From BRH-c25 sp012519325 (GTDB lineage: Bacteria > Bacillota > Clostridia > Lutisporales > Lutisporaceae), in assembly GCA_050950645.1 (NCBI GenBank), contig JBMNHZ010000010.1, positions 124,001-188,000 on the forward strand: DNA of 64,000 nucleotides, written 5' to 3'. The notes beneath the pieces are model-generated. The model made no database searches, was not told the origin of the DNA, and saw only the letters and a program-made list of their open reading frames with translations. A program made the position numbers and the translations under genes. Shown in pieces: positions 26,840-36,259 of this stretch; the first letter of the stretch is position 1, and each line of letters begins with the position of its first letter.

Positions 26840-27832
26840 TTACTTCTTTTCCTTTTCAATAGAATCGCTCTTTCCAACCTTTGATATTGCATCCCTCATC
26901 TGGGTATCAGCCTGCACATTCTGCAGTTGGTAGTAATCCATTACACCCATTTTCCCTTTCCTCAGGGCGTCGGCAAGTGCCTTTGGAACTTCGGCTTCTG
27001 CTTCCACAACTTTGGCTCTCATTTCCTGTACCGCAGCCTTCATTTCCTGCTCTTTTGCAACCGCCATTGCACGCCTTTCCTCCGCCTTTGCCTGAGCTAT
27101 CCTTTTATCCGCCTCTGCCTGGTCTGTCTGCAGCTGGGCTCCGATATTTCTTCCTACATCTACGTCTGCAATATCTATCGAAAGTATCTCAAAGGCCGTA
27201 CCGGAATCAAGGCCCTTTGACAGAACAGTTCTTGATATCAGATCAGGGTTTTCCAATACTGACTTGTGGGTTTCGGAGCTTCCGACAGTTGTAACGATAC
27301 CTTCACCGACCCTTGCAATAATAGTCTCTTCTCCGGCACCGCCTACCAGCCTGTCAATATTGGCCCTCACTGTTACTCTCGCTTTTGCTCTTACTTCTAT
27401 CCCGTCCTTGGCTACCGCCGCTACCACGGGGGTTTCAATTACCTTTGGATTAACGCTCATCTGCACAGCCTGTAAGACGTCTCTCCCTGCCAGATCAATA
27501 GCTGCCGCCCTTTCAAAGCCCAGTTCTATTTCCGCTCTCTGTGCGGCTATAAGTGCATTAACCACCCTGTCAACATTGCCTCCTGCAAGATAATGAGCTT
27601 CAAGCTGGTTTACACCAACGTCAATACCGGCCTTTCTGGCCTTTATCAGAGGGTTCACAATCCTGCTTGGAATAACCCTCCTGAGCCTCATACCCACAAG
27701 GTTGAAAATTCCTACATTTACTCCTGCTGCCAGAGAAGAAATCCATAATCCCAGGGGAACAAAGCTTAAAAATATCGTTAAGCCAAGTATTATGACAAAT
27801 AGAGCCACTACATAAAATAATAAATCGCCCAT
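26840..27832 (-). CDS. floA: Flotillin-like protein FloA
   Basis: 330 residues. An N-terminal membrane hairpin (VVALFVIILGLTIFLSFVPLGLWISSL) is followed by the SPFH-like core (GVNVGIFNLVGMRLRRVIPSRIVNPLIKARKAG) and an alanine/glutamate-rich coiled coil near residues 235-290. FloA scaffolds membrane domains. It is encoded with an NfeD-like protein directly upstream, the normal pairing. Confidence 0.95.
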   Translation of the reverse strand: MGDLLFYVVALFVIILGLTIFLSFVPLGLWISSLAAGVNVGIFNLVGMRLRRVIPSRIVNPLIKARKAGIDVGVNQLEAHYLAGGNVDRVVNALIAAQRAEIELGFERAAAIDLAGRDVLQAVQMSVNPKVIETPVVAAVAKDGIEVRAKARVTVRANIDRLVGGAGEETIIARVGEGIVTTVGSSETHKSVLENPDLISRTVLSKGLDSGTAFEILSIDIADVDVGRNIGAQLQTDQAEADKRIAQAKAEERRAMAVAKEQEMKAAVQEMRAKVVEAEAEVPKALADALRKGKMGVMDYYQLQNVQADTQMRDAISKVGKSDSIEKEKK

Positions 27833-27854
27833 TAATATACCTCCAATTCTATAA

Positions 27855-28337
27855 TCATACTTTCTTTACCACTATCTTGCTGCCCTCAATTTTTATAACC
27901 TCAACCTCGACACCCTTATCAATAAACTCTGCTTCAGACACTGCATCTATCCTGTTTCCGTCAATGAGTACAGTACCTGCTGATCTTAACGGAGTAGCAA
28001 CAATCCCCCGCATGCCCAAATATTTGTCGTAGCCTTTTGTACTCACATATCCTTCCTCATTTTTCTGTTCGGTATTCAATATCATTGACTTTACAAAGCG
28101 TTTACCGTAACCCATCCTGTATAGAGCAACAACCAATAAAACAGTAATTGCTATGGTTCCAATCAGCAAAAGCATGGCCTGAAAAAAGCTGGATGAAATC
28201 ATCACTATGCTGGCTAATACAAGTATGATTCCGCTTATTCCTGCAACACCAAATCCCGGCGCAAGCGCCTCAACCATGAGAAGCACCATACCCATAACAT
28301 ACAGGAATGCCGTAAGCAGGCCCCAATCTCTGAACAT
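27855..28337 (-). CDS. NfeD-like membrane protein
   Basis: 160 residues with three membrane helices in the first 80 and a C-terminal OB-fold NfeD domain (GMRGIVATPLRSAGTVLIDGNRIDAVSEAEFIDKGVEVEVIKIEGSKIVVKKV). This is the short NfeD type that pairs with flotillins. The ATG at 28337 has GGGGG about 8 bases ahead. Confidence 0.9.
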   Translation of the reverse strand: MFRDWGLLTAFLYVMGMVLLMVEALAPGFGVAGISGIILVLASIVMISSSFFQAMLLLIGTIAITVLLVVALYRMGYGKRFVKSMILNTEQKNEEGYVSTKGYDKYLGMRGIVATPLRSAGTVLIDGNRIDAVSEAEFIDKGVEVEVIKIEGSKIVVKKV

Positions 28338-28520
28338 TCGTTTCACCCCCAACAATTAAATTAACATTTTAACCATTATAATACAGTGACAAAACCCGTA
28401 GTATTATCAGCAAATGAAATGGAAGTGTAATAACCCTGATAGTATATTTATGCCGCATATAGTCTAATTATAATATTATAATAACAGTTTTATACAGGGT
28501 TAACAACTGGAAATAAGTTA

Positions 28521-28593
28521 ATGGGGAACAGACATGGGGACGTTTCTCCTGTCTCAAAGAGACAGGAGAAACGTCCCCATGTCTGTTCCCCAT
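28521..28593. repeat. Long perfect palindrome, copy A of dispersed family
   Basis: Two 35-base arms (28521-28555 and 28559-28593) are perfect reverse complements around a 3-base AAA loop. The arm contains the core GGGGACGTTTCTCCTGTCTC shared with copies near 43.0 and 54.1 kb. It lies just past the 3' end of glnS on its transcript, in an otherwise empty 280-base spacer. No coding function is apparent. Confidence 0.95.
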
Positions 28594-28615
28594 GTCCCCC
28601 TGACGGATATCAATA

Positions 28616-30295
28616 TTATTTTTTTGCCACCTTTGCCCAGGAGTCCTTCAACCCTACTATCCTGTTGAAAACAGGCCTCTCCTTTGTAAAGTCTTTGCTG
28701 TCAGGACAGAAATAACCCATTCTCAGGAATTGATAACCTTTTCCCATGGAGGCTTCCCTCAATCTTGGTTCAACCTTGCAGTCAGTCAATACTTCCAGTG
28801 AATTAGGGTTCAGATCATCCTCGTATTCTCTCCCATCTTCCCCAGGGTTTGGCACAGAAAAAAGCTTATCATACAGACGAGCTTCCGCGTCTATTGCATG
28901 TGCGGCAGATATCCAGTGAATAGTCCCTTTTACCTTACGCCCGTCCGGAGAGTTCCCGCCTTTGGAAGCCGGATCATAGGTACAGTGGATTTCTTTAATA
29001 TCGCCTGTCAGCGGATCCTTTAAAACACTTTCGCATTTTATGAAATAAGCCCCCTTAAGTCTGACTTCTCCTCCCGGATAGAGCCTGAAGTATTTCTTGG
29101 GAGGGTTCTCCATAAAATCCTCCCGCTCTATATATATCTCACGGGAGAATGGCACATTGCGAGTGCCGCTATCAGGATTTTCGGGATTATTCTCCACTTC
29201 AAAATACTCTATTTGACCATCAGGATAGTTATCGATAATAACCTTCAAGGGGCGCAGCACCGCCATAACACGATCTGCCTTTTTGTTCAGATCCTCTCTT
29301 ATACAATGCTCAAGCAGCGCATAATCCACAGTACTGTTTGTTTTTGCCACACCTATCCTGTCACAGAAGTCCTTGAGAGCTTCGGGGGTATATCCCCTCC
29401 TTCTCAAACCACACAAAGTAGGCATCCTGGGATCATCCCATCCGCTTACAATGCCTGTTTCCACCAGTTCTCTCAAATACCTCTTACTCATGACGGTACA
29501 GGTCAGATTCAATCTGGCAAACTCTATCTGCCTCGGCCTGTGCTCAGGCTCACATTCATTTACAACCCAATTGTACAGAGGCCTGTGATCCTCATATTCC
29601 AGCGAACAGAGGGAATGGGTAATTCCTTCCAAAGCATCGGACAGCGGATGCTGAAAATCATACATAGGATAGATGCACCATTTGTCTCCGGTTCTGTGAT
29701 GGCTTGACTTCAGTATTCGATATATAACGGGGTCCCTCATGTTCAGATTTGGTGATGCCATATCGATCTTGGCGCGAAGCGTTCTTGAACCTTCGGGGAA
29801 TTCACCTGCTCTCATTCTTCTGAATAAATCCAGATTTTCCTCAACAGTCCTTTCCCTGTAAGGGCTGTTTTTACCAGGTTCCGTTGGCGTGCCCCTGTAT
29901 TCTCGTACTTCCTGCTGGCTTAAATCACATACATAAGCCTTGCCTTTTTTGATAAGATGCTCCGCAAATTCATAAAGCTCTTCAAAATAATCGGATGCGT
30001 AGTAAAGGCGATCCTCCCAGTCAAATCCGAGCCATTTGATGTCCTCCATAATGGACTCCACATATTCCACATCTTCCTTTATAGGATTAGTATCGTCAAA
30101 CCTTAAATTACATAATCCGTGATATTTTTCTGCCGTACTGAAATTTATATACATAGCCTTGCAATGGCCTATATGAAGATATCCGTTAGGCTCCGGAGGA
30201 AAACGAGTATGTACATGATCATATACTTTTTCCTCCAAATCTATATCAATAAAATCATGTATGAAGTTTGAATTCTCATTGGTCTTTTCATTCAT
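28616..30295 (-). CDS. glnS: Glutaminyl-tRNA synthetase
   Basis: 559 residues, close to the E. coli length. Class I signatures are TRFPPEPNGYLHIGHCKAMYINF and the KMSKS variant VMSKRYL. It charges tRNA-Gln directly; many Clostridia instead use GluRS plus GatCAB, so the gene may be an acquisition. The start at 30295 has GGAGG 9 bases ahead. It lies downstream of rpsU-yqeY, whose terminator separates them. Some bacterial GlnRS proteins (Deinococcus) carry a YqeY domain fused at the C-terminus, so adjacency to yqeY is suggestive. Confidence 0.96.
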   Translation of the reverse strand: MNEKTNENSNFIHDFIDIDLEEKVYDHVHTRFPPEPNGYLHIGHCKAMYINFSTAEKYHGLCNLRFDDTNPIKEDVEYVESIMEDIKWLGFDWEDRLYYASDYFEELYEFAEHLIKKGKAYVCDLSQQEVREYRGTPTEPGKNSPYRERTVEENLDLFRRMRAGEFPEGSRTLRAKIDMASPNLNMRDPVIYRILKSSHHRTGDKWCIYPMYDFQHPLSDALEGITHSLCSLEYEDHRPLYNWVVNECEPEHRPRQIEFARLNLTCTVMSKRYLRELVETGIVSGWDDPRMPTLCGLRRRGYTPEALKDFCDRIGVAKTNSTVDYALLEHCIREDLNKKADRVMAVLRPLKVIIDNYPDGQIEYFEVENNPENPDSGTRNVPFSREIYIEREDFMENPPKKYFRLYPGGEVRLKGAYFIKCESVLKDPLTGDIKEIHCTYDPASKGGNSPDGRKVKGTIHWISAAHAIDAEARLYDKLFSVPNPGEDGREYEDDLNPNSLEVLTDCKVEPRLREASMGKGYQFLRMGYFCPDSKDFTKERPVFNRIVGLKDSWAKVAKK

Positions 30296-30451
30296 GTAAC
30301 CTTGCCTCCCGTTCTTTTGTTGCAATGCATCAATCTTCTGAATATTATACTATATAAGGTTTATTTTTACCAGTAATCTTATTACTATTTCAAAGGCACA
30401 GGAAATTGTTAAGCATAAGGTTCGAGCACCTAAGATTGCCTCTTCCTATAA

Positions 30452-30488
30452 TTTAATAAAAATGGAAATCCATAATGGATTTCCATTT
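30452..30488 (-). terminator. Terminator of rpsU-yqeY
   Basis: The stem AAATGGAAATCCAT pairs with ATGGATTTCCATTT across a very short loop, followed by TTTTATTA on the minus strand. The hairpin overlaps the yqeY stop codon. Confidence 0.88.
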
Positions 30489-30933
30489 ATTTCTGTAAAT
30501 GCTGCCTTACAATTGAATTAACCAACTTGCCGTCAGCTTTACCTTTTACCTTGGGCATCAGCGCACTCATCACCTTGCCTAAATCCCGTATGCTCTGAGC
30601 ACCAACTTCAAAAATCGTATCTGAAACTATTTGGTTGATTTCTTCCTCGGTAAGCTGCTGCGGTAAATAACCCATCAGTATACCAATTTCTTTTTTTATA
30701 TTTTCAACCAGGTCGGGTCTGTTGCCTTTTTCAAAGTCAGGTATTGAGTCCTTCCTCTGCTTAACTCCTTTGGCAATTACCTCTATAACACCCTCATCAT
30801 CAAGCTCTATTTTTTTGTCCTTTTCAATCTGCAGTATACTGGCTCTCACCATAGTAATAACATTTTTCCTGATAACATCCTTTTCTTTCATTGCAGATTT
30901 AAGGTCTTCCATTAATACTTCCTTGAGGGACAT
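30487..30933 (-). CDS. yqeY: GatB/YqeY domain-containing protein
   Basis: 148 residues: SLKEVLMEDLKSAMKEKDVIRKNVITMVRASI at the N-terminus and IGILMGYLPQQLTEEEINQIVSD in the middle, the complete YqeY fold related to the GatB tail domain that binds tRNA. It follows rpsU by 15 bases, the usual Firmicutes pairing. Confidence 0.94.
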   Translation of the reverse strand: MSLKEVLMEDLKSAMKEKDVIRKNVITMVRASILQIEKDKKIELDDEGVIEVIAKGVKQRKDSIPDFEKGNRPDLVENIKKEIGILMGYLPQQLTEEEINQIVSDTIFEVGAQSIRDLGKVMSALMPKVKGKADGKLVNSIVRQHLQK

Positions 30934-30948
30934 TCACATCAACCTTCT

Positions 30949-31125
30949 TTATTTTGTTTTTCTTTTTCTTGCAGCTTCAGATTTCTTCCTTCTTTTTACA
31001 CTTGGGCTTTCATAATGCTCTCTTTTTCTAACCTCTGCCAAGACTCCGGCCCTTGCACATTTCTTTTTAAACCTTCTAAGAGCGCTTTCAAGAGATTCAT
31101 TTTCACCAACTCTGATTTCTGACAT
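30949..31125 (-). CDS. rpsU: 30S ribosomal protein S21
   Basis: 58 residues, MSEIRVGENESLESALRRFKKKCARAGVLAEVRKREHYESPSVKRRKKSEAARK in outline, the typical short, basic S21. The ATG at 31125 follows GGAGGG by 7-8 bases. First gene of the rpsU-yqeY operon. Confidence 0.97.
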   Translation of the reverse strand: MSEIRVGENESLESALRRFKKKCARAGVLAEVRKREHYESPSVKRRKKSEAARKRKTK

Positions 31126-31207
31126 ACATTTCCCTCCCTCCGCAAGTAACAATCCTTATAGTATATTGCTATACTGCGTTACAAAGTGGGACAAATTCAA
31201 TCAAATC

Positions 31208-31226
31208 CCGGCAAAAATTCTGCCGG
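31208..31226 (-). other. Hairpin in the rpsU leader
   Basis: CCGGCA and TGCCGG pair across a 7-base loop inside the ~150-base untranslated leader between the rpsU promoter and start codon. It lacks a clear T-run, so it may be a leader structure rather than a terminator. Confidence 0.4.
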
Positions 31227-31281
31227 AAGCTTTATCATATCCATCAATGCACTATGTTGAATGTGATAAAATACTCAGTTA

Positions 31282-31311
31282 ATTATACATTAATTGATTA
31301 TTTTGTGTCAA
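31282..31311 (-). promoter_or_regulatory. Sigma-A promoter of rpsU
   Basis: TTGACA (31306-31311) and a perfect TATAAT (31282-31287) are separated by 18 bases on the minus strand. Confidence 0.82.
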
Positions 31312-31329
31312 TAACAGCTTTTGTCTTGA

Positions 31330-31674
31330 TTATCCCAATGCAGTTTCAAGCTTGCGCCCGCCCAAAATATGAAAGTGCAAATGCGGCACTGCCTGCCCTC
31401 CATCCTTTCCGATATTGGTAATCACACGGTAGCCGCTTTCTGCTATACCTAATTCCTTTGCTATGCCCGGAATTTTACTAAAAATATGTGCTGCAATCTG
31501 TGATGTGCTCTCATTCAAAGCCTGGGCAGACTCAATATGCTGCTTTGGCACAATCAATACATGAACCGGAGCAAGTGGGTTAATATCCCTGAAAGCTAGC
31601 ACTCTTTCATCCTGATAAACCATGCTGCAGGGAATCTCTCCATTTATGATCTTGCAAAAAATGCAATCCTTCAT
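31330..31674 (-). CDS. HIT family nucleotide-binding protein (HinT-like)
   Basis: 114 residues. The zinc-site start DCIFCKIINGEIP and the histidine triad HLHFHILGG near the C-terminus place it in the HinT branch, which hydrolyses purine phosphoramidates. The ATG at 31674 follows GGAGG. Stands between mtaB and rpsU. Confidence 0.95.
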   Translation of the reverse strand: MKDCIFCKIINGEIPCSMVYQDERVLAFRDINPLAPVHVLIVPKQHIESAQALNESTSQIAAHIFSKIPGIAKELGIAESGYRVITNIGKDGGQAVPHLHFHILGGRKLETALG

Positions 31675-31795
31675 CACTTCACCTCCTTAGTCCAGTCCGA
31701 TTTATTCTTTAAAAACCGCCTTGCAATATCAATGTTCAATGGCGTACTTAATGTTATTCAACAAAATTCTATTAAATCCTGCATATATAATAAAA

Positions 31796-33097
31796 TTAAT
31801 GTATTCTCCCCAACATATAGTCTTCCTTTAATTCCATAAGAATTGTTTCAATTATTTTTCCCTTTATATCCTCCTGTGATTCAGAGACAACCCTTATGTA
31901 ATTATCTGTCAAACCCTCGAATAGAAGCTGTTCATCATCAATTACATGCTCATATAGAACTGATTTACTGCGCCCGATAAAGGCTTTTTTGAATTTTTCT
32001 TCGTTTTTTCTTGCAATAGCGGTTACTACCTTGCTTCTTGCATCCTTCACCTGTGGTTTTATCTGATTTGAGTACCTGGCAGCAGGTGTGCCTGACCTTT
32101 GCGAATATTTAAAGACATGCATGCTGCTGAAGGCTATCTCCTCAATAAAATCAACAGTTCTCTTAAATTCCTCCTCCGTCTCTCCGGGAAAACCAACGAT
32201 CAAGTCTGTTGTAATCGCCACATCTGCAAAAACTTCCCGCAGCTTTGCCACTACACTTCTATATTCCCCGGTTGTGTATTTTCTGTTCATCCTCTTCAGA
32301 GTCTCATCACAACCGCTTTGAAGAGAAAGATGAAAATGCCTGCATATTTTTGAAAGGCGGCTCAGCCTTTCAATGAATCCGTCGGTTATTATGTTAGGTT
32401 CAACCGAGCTCATCCGAATGCGCTGGATTCCGTCAATCTCATGAACCTTTTCAATTATATCAATCAGAGAAGTATTTCCCAAATCCTTTCCATATGAGGC
32501 AACATGTATTCCTGTCAGTACTATTTCCCTGAAGCCGCTCTCTGCGAGCTCTTTTACCTCAGCCATTATACTGTCCGGCTTGCGGCTTCTTACATGTCCC
32601 CTGGCATAGGGTATTATGCAATAAGTACAATACTGGTCACACCCCTCCTGTATTTTAAGAAAAGCTCTCGTTCTGTTCCTGTAATTCTTAATGGGCATGT
32701 CTTCAAATTCTCTTACTTTCATAATGTCACTAACCATATTAAGCTTTTCTTTTTTTCTCATTGCATGTTCAACCAGTTCTACCATTCTGCTGCGTTCATT
32801 AGTACCGACCACCAGGCTTACTTCCGGTATCTCAAGTACTTCCCCGGGCGCTATTTGCGAATAACAGCCTACTACAGCAACGAGGGCTTCCGGATTCCTG
32901 TCCCTGGCTTTTCTGATTATCTGTCTGGATTTCCTGTCTCCCATATTGGTGACAGTACATGTATTTATAATATATACGTCAGCATATTCAGAATAATCTA
33001 CAATCTCATAACCTGATTTCTCAAAGCTCTCTATCATTGCTTCCGTCTCATACTGGTTAACTTTGCAGCCAAGTGTGTAAAATGCCGCTCTTTTCAA
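31796..33097 (-). CDS. mtaB: tRNA (N6-threonylcarbamoyladenosine-37-C2) methylthiotransferase MtaB
   Basis: 433 residues. The N-terminal UPF0004 domain has three cluster cysteines (C11 in TLGCKVN, C47 in INTCTV, and VVGCYSQ). The radical SAM motif is CDQYCTYC near residue 155, and a C-terminal TRAM domain ends the protein. It adds methylthio to t6A37 of tRNA. Distinct from MiaB by the CKVNQYE signature. Follows rsmE by 11 bases, the same order as yqeT-yqeU-yqeV. Confidence 0.95.
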   Translation of the reverse strand: MKRAAFYTLGCKVNQYETEAMIESFEKSGYEIVDYSEYADVYIINTCTVTNMGDRKSRQIIRKARDRNPEALVAVVGCYSQIAPGEVLEIPEVSLVVGTNERSRMVELVEHAMRKKEKLNMVSDIMKVREFEDMPIKNYRNRTRAFLKIQEGCDQYCTYCIIPYARGHVRSRKPDSIMAEVKELAESGFREIVLTGIHVASYGKDLGNTSLIDIIEKVHEIDGIQRIRMSSVEPNIITDGFIERLSRLSKICRHFHLSLQSGCDETLKRMNRKYTTGEYRSVVAKLREVFADVAITTDLIVGFPGETEEEFKRTVDFIEEIAFSSMHVFKYSQRSGTPAARYSNQIKPQVKDARSKVVTAIARKNEEKFKKAFIGRSKSVLYEHVIDDEQLLFEGLTDNYIRVVSESQEDIKGKIIETILMELKEDYMLGRIH

Positions 33098-33108
33098 AGC
33101 ATTTCCTC

Positions 33109-33849
33109 CTACCTCATCTGATCATACTCGTACATTATGCTTGTCAATACCGCAATGCCTGCTGTTTCTGTGCGAAGTATCCTTCGTCCCAATGATACGG
33201 GTACAGCACCTATATCTTTTGCTCTTTCTACCTCGGAGGGCTCGAAGCCTCCCTCCGGGCCTATAAAAAAGCCTATGCTTCTGGCTTTTGCTTTTCTTAG
33301 TACTTCCTTAACAGGAAGCCCGGTCTCCAGTTCGTAGGGTATAATTACCAGATCCAGCCCGGCTGCATCCATAATTGCCTGCGGCAGTGTAACAGGCATG
33401 TCGATAACAGGAATTATACCCCTGCCGCTTTGCTTTGCAGCTTCCTCTGCTATCTTAGTCCACCTTTCTACTTTCTTCCTTTCATCCTTTTCGGATTCAA
33501 ACCTGACTACCGTCCTTACGGTAAAGGTTGGAACAATTCTCTTAATACCCATTTCTGTGCACTTCTGAATAATGATATCCATTTTGGCTGCTTTGGGTAT
33601 GCCCTGGTACAGTACCACGTTAATATCCGGTTCACCCTTTGATGCTTCCTTCCCCAGTATTATTGTCCCAATTGAGTCCTTATTCATGCTTTCAACAGCC
33701 GCCAGGTAATCGGTACCTTCTCCGTCGCAAAGCACTATCCTGTCACCGGGCTTTAGACGGAGTACCTTTGAAATATGCTTAACGTCTTCTCCGGAAACGA
33801 TAATTCTGTTTTCAAAAATATCCTGCTTTTTTATGAAGAATCTATGCAT
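33109..33849 (-). CDS. rsmE: 16S rRNA (uracil1498-N3)-methyltransferase
   Basis: 246 residues. A PUA-like N-terminus (HRFFIKKQDIFENRIIVSGEDVKHISKVLRLKPGDRI) and the SPOUT knot with FFIGPEGGFEPSEVE and SLGRRILRTETA are diagnostic. It methylates U1498 of 16S rRNA. Directly after prmA. Confidence 0.96.
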   Translation of the reverse strand: MHRFFIKKQDIFENRIIVSGEDVKHISKVLRLKPGDRIVLCDGEGTDYLAAVESMNKDSIGTIILGKEASKGEPDINVVLYQGIPKAAKMDIIIQKCTEMGIKRIVPTFTVRTVVRFESEKDERKKVERWTKIAEEAAKQSGRGIIPVIDMPVTLPQAIMDAAGLDLVIIPYELETGLPVKEVLRKAKARSIGFFIGPEGGFEPSEVERAKDIGAVPVSLGRRILRTETAGIAVLTSIMYEYDQMR

Positions 33850-33850
33850 A

Positions 33851-34789
33851 CTATTTCCCTTCTGCCGCTATGGCGCACCACTCTCCAGCGAAAAGCACTT
33901 CAAGAATACTGAAGCCTTCATCTCTGAGTTTTCTCATAACCTCATCACTTCTATCCTTTATGATTCCGGAGGATATAAATATGCCTCCCTTTTTTAGGAA
34001 TCTCATTGCGTCCTCACTAAAGGAAATGATTGTATCAGCTATTATATTCGCAATTATTACATCAGCCTTGCCGGATACCGCATCCAGAAGGTTTCCGCAT
34101 CTGATGTCCACTTTTTCAGCAACTTTATTTATTTCTGCATTTTCTCTGCTTACTCTGTAAGAAACCTCGTCAATATCCACACAGATAACTCTTTCAGCCC
34201 CAAGCTTGGCAGCCGTTATTCCAAGTATTCCTGAGCCGCAGCCTACATCAAATACCGTACTGCCTTCCTTAACATACCTTTCCAATAGCCTCACGCACAT
34301 GGCCGTTGTTTCATGTGTTCCTGTACCAAAGGCCATTCCGGGGTCAAGCTCAATAACTACCTCACCGGTTTTGGCCTTATATTCCTCCCAGGTTGGTTTA
34401 ATTACTACCCGTTCTCCTGCCTTTAACGGCTTATAATGCTTTTTCCATGCGTTTGCCCAGTCCTCATCACTTACTTCCCGGACGGTCACAAGGCCTTTTC
34501 CCTTATCAAGACCGAATGTGCTAAGATTTTCAACTCGCTCTCTTATGGATTTCAACCCGGCTTCACTGAATTCCGAAGAAAGAAAATATCCCTTTACCTT
34601 TGCATCCTTTCCCATCAGCTTAATTAAGTCCTCTTCAACATAATCCCAGCTTTTCCCCTCTTCATTCAATGCATTAAAATCATTGGGATCTTCTATTAGC
34701 ACTCCGCTTGCTCCCTCACTATACAATATCTCGGATACCGCATCCGATGCCTCTGTAGTTGTTATTACCTGCAGTTCTATGTGCTTCAA
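33851..34789 (-). CDS. prmA: Ribosomal protein L11 methyltransferase
   Basis: About 312 residues. The SAM-binding motif VFDVGCGSGILGITAAKLGAERV and DPGMAFGTGTHETTAMCVRLLE identify PrmA. The TTG at 34789 is the likely start: it begins LKHIELQVITT, family-like, with GAGAGG 8 bases ahead. An ATG three codons earlier has no spacing to that box. Modifies L11 at several amines. Confidence 0.93.
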   Translation of the reverse strand: MKHIELQVITTTEASDAVSEILYSEGASGVLIEDPNDFNALNEEGKSWDYVEEDLIKLMGKDAKVKGYFLSSEFSEAGLKSIRERVENLSTFGLDKGKGLVTVREVSDEDWANAWKKHYKPLKAGERVVIKPTWEEYKAKTGEVVIELDPGMAFGTGTHETTAMCVRLLERYVKEGSTVFDVGCGSGILGITAAKLGAERVICVDIDEVSYRVSRENAEINKVAEKVDIRCGNLLDAVSGKADVIIANIIADTIISFSEDAMRFLKKGGIFISSGIIKDRSDEVMRKLRDEGFSILEVLFAGEWCAIAAEGK

Positions 34790-34904
34790 ACAAATCATCC
34801 TCTCACAACAAAGGTATGCAAGGCTTGTACTAATTGCTACAATCTATTATCCATACATTATATATAATAAGAATGATTTTTACAATATATGCATGAATAG
34901 GAAA

Positions 34905-34951
34905 ACGAAAGAAGTGCCGCAAATTAATTGTCAAGTAGTTTTGCGACACTC
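34905..34951 (-). terminator. Hairpin terminator after dnaJ
   Basis: Arms GTGCCGCAAA (34914-34923) and TTTGCGACAC (34940-34949) pair with one mismatch around a 16-base loop; the minus strand then reads TTCTTTCG. It may be leaky and allow read-through into prmA. Its sequence resembles the hairpins after rpsT and after the 160-residue gene. Confidence 0.6.
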
Positions 34952-34956
34952 CCCTT

Positions 34957-36138
34957 TTACTTTCCGAAGGCATCCTTGACCTTGTCGAAGAAGGATTTTC
35001 CCTGTTCCCCAGCCTCATCCCCGCTTATTTCAGCAAATTGTCTGAGCAGTTCTTTCTGTTTCTCACTGAGTTTTTTAGGTATAGTTACCTTGACTGTGAT
35101 GTAGAGATCTCCCCTTGCTTTACTCTTCAGGATGGGTATGCCCTTATTCCTGATTCTGAAGGTAGTACCTGTCTGTGTGCCTTCAGGAATTGAATACTTA
35201 ATCTTGCCCTCAAGGGTATTCACTTCTATTTCATCGCCCAAGGCTGCCTGAGTAAAGGAAATGGGTATCTCGCCGTATAGGTTTATTCCCTCTCTCTTAA
35301 ACAGCTTATGAGGCTTCACTCTTATATATATATACAGGTCGCCGTTGGGCCCTCCCTTCAAACCCGGCTCCCCTTCCCCTCTGAGAGGCATCACGGAACC
35401 GGTATCGACACCGGCAGGTATATCAATAGTGATTTTTCTGCTTTTTCTTACTCTGCCTCTGCCCTTGCACTGAGGACAAGGCTCCTTAATAACCTTGCCT
35501 TCCCCATGGCATTCATCACAAGACCTTACATTCACAACCCTTCCGAAAATAGTGCTCTGGGTAAACCTTACTTCACCGCTTCCTCCGCATACCTTACATG
35601 TCTCAGGGTTGGTTCCAGCCTTTGCCCCGGTACCTTTGCAGTCATTGCAGGTTTCATTTCTTGTTACATGGATATTCTTTTTTACTCCGAAGGCTGCTTC
35701 TTCAAACTCTATCTCAAGCTCGTACTTAAGATCCGCACCCTTCTGAGGGCCTGACTTTCTTCTTGCACTTCCCGTACTGCCAAAACCTCCGGTGCCGCCA
35801 AAAAACATATCGAATATATCTTCAAAGCCTCCGGTACCACCTGAACCACCAAAGCCGCCAAAACCGCCAAAGCCACCAAAACCTCCTCCGGCACCTCCAA
35901 AGCCGTTTGGATCTACTCCTGCATGGCCGAATTGATCATATCTGGCCTTTTTTTCCTTATCGCTCAAAACTTCATAAGCTTCATTCAGTTCTTTAAATTT
36001 TAATTCAGCACCTTTATCACCCTGGTTCATATCAGGATGGTATTTTTTTGCAAGCTTTCTGTATGCCTTTTTTATTTCCTCTTCGGAAGCTGTCTTGTCT
36101 ATACCCAATACTTCATAATAATCTCTTTTTGATGCCAT
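34957..36138 (-). CDS. dnaJ: Chaperone protein DnaJ
   Basis: 393 residues. J domain with HPD at 34-36, then a glycine/phenylalanine-rich stretch with near-perfect GGFGGFGG repeats (about 77-105), four CxxCxGxG zinc repeats (about 150-215) and a C-terminal substrate domain. Cochaperone of DnaK. In the HrcA/CIRCE heat shock operon, after dnaK. Confidence 0.97.
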   Translation of the reverse strand: MASKRDYYEVLGIDKTASEEEIKKAYRKLAKKYHPDMNQGDKGAELKFKELNEAYEVLSDKEKKARYDQFGHAGVDPNGFGGAGGGFGGFGGFGGFGGSGGTGGFEDIFDMFFGGTGGFGSTGSARRKSGPQKGADLKYELEIEFEEAAFGVKKNIHVTRNETCNDCKGTGAKAGTNPETCKVCGGSGEVRFTQSTIFGRVVNVRSCDECHGEGKVIKEPCPQCKGRGRVRKSRKITIDIPAGVDTGSVMPLRGEGEPGLKGGPNGDLYIYIRVKPHKLFKREGINLYGEIPISFTQAALGDEIEVNTLEGKIKYSIPEGTQTGTTFRIRNKGIPILKSKARGDLYITVKVTIPKKLSEKQKELLRQFAEISGDEAGEQGKSFFDKVKDAFGK

Positions 36139-36259
36139 TTTTCTCCACCTTTACATAAACCAGTCTGTAATTTAGATGCCTGCTCGTATCTCGTGTCTAT
36201 CATTCCATAACTAAGCAGGAGACCTGGAGAAGGTATCCTGCTTATGATTGTATCACTAA

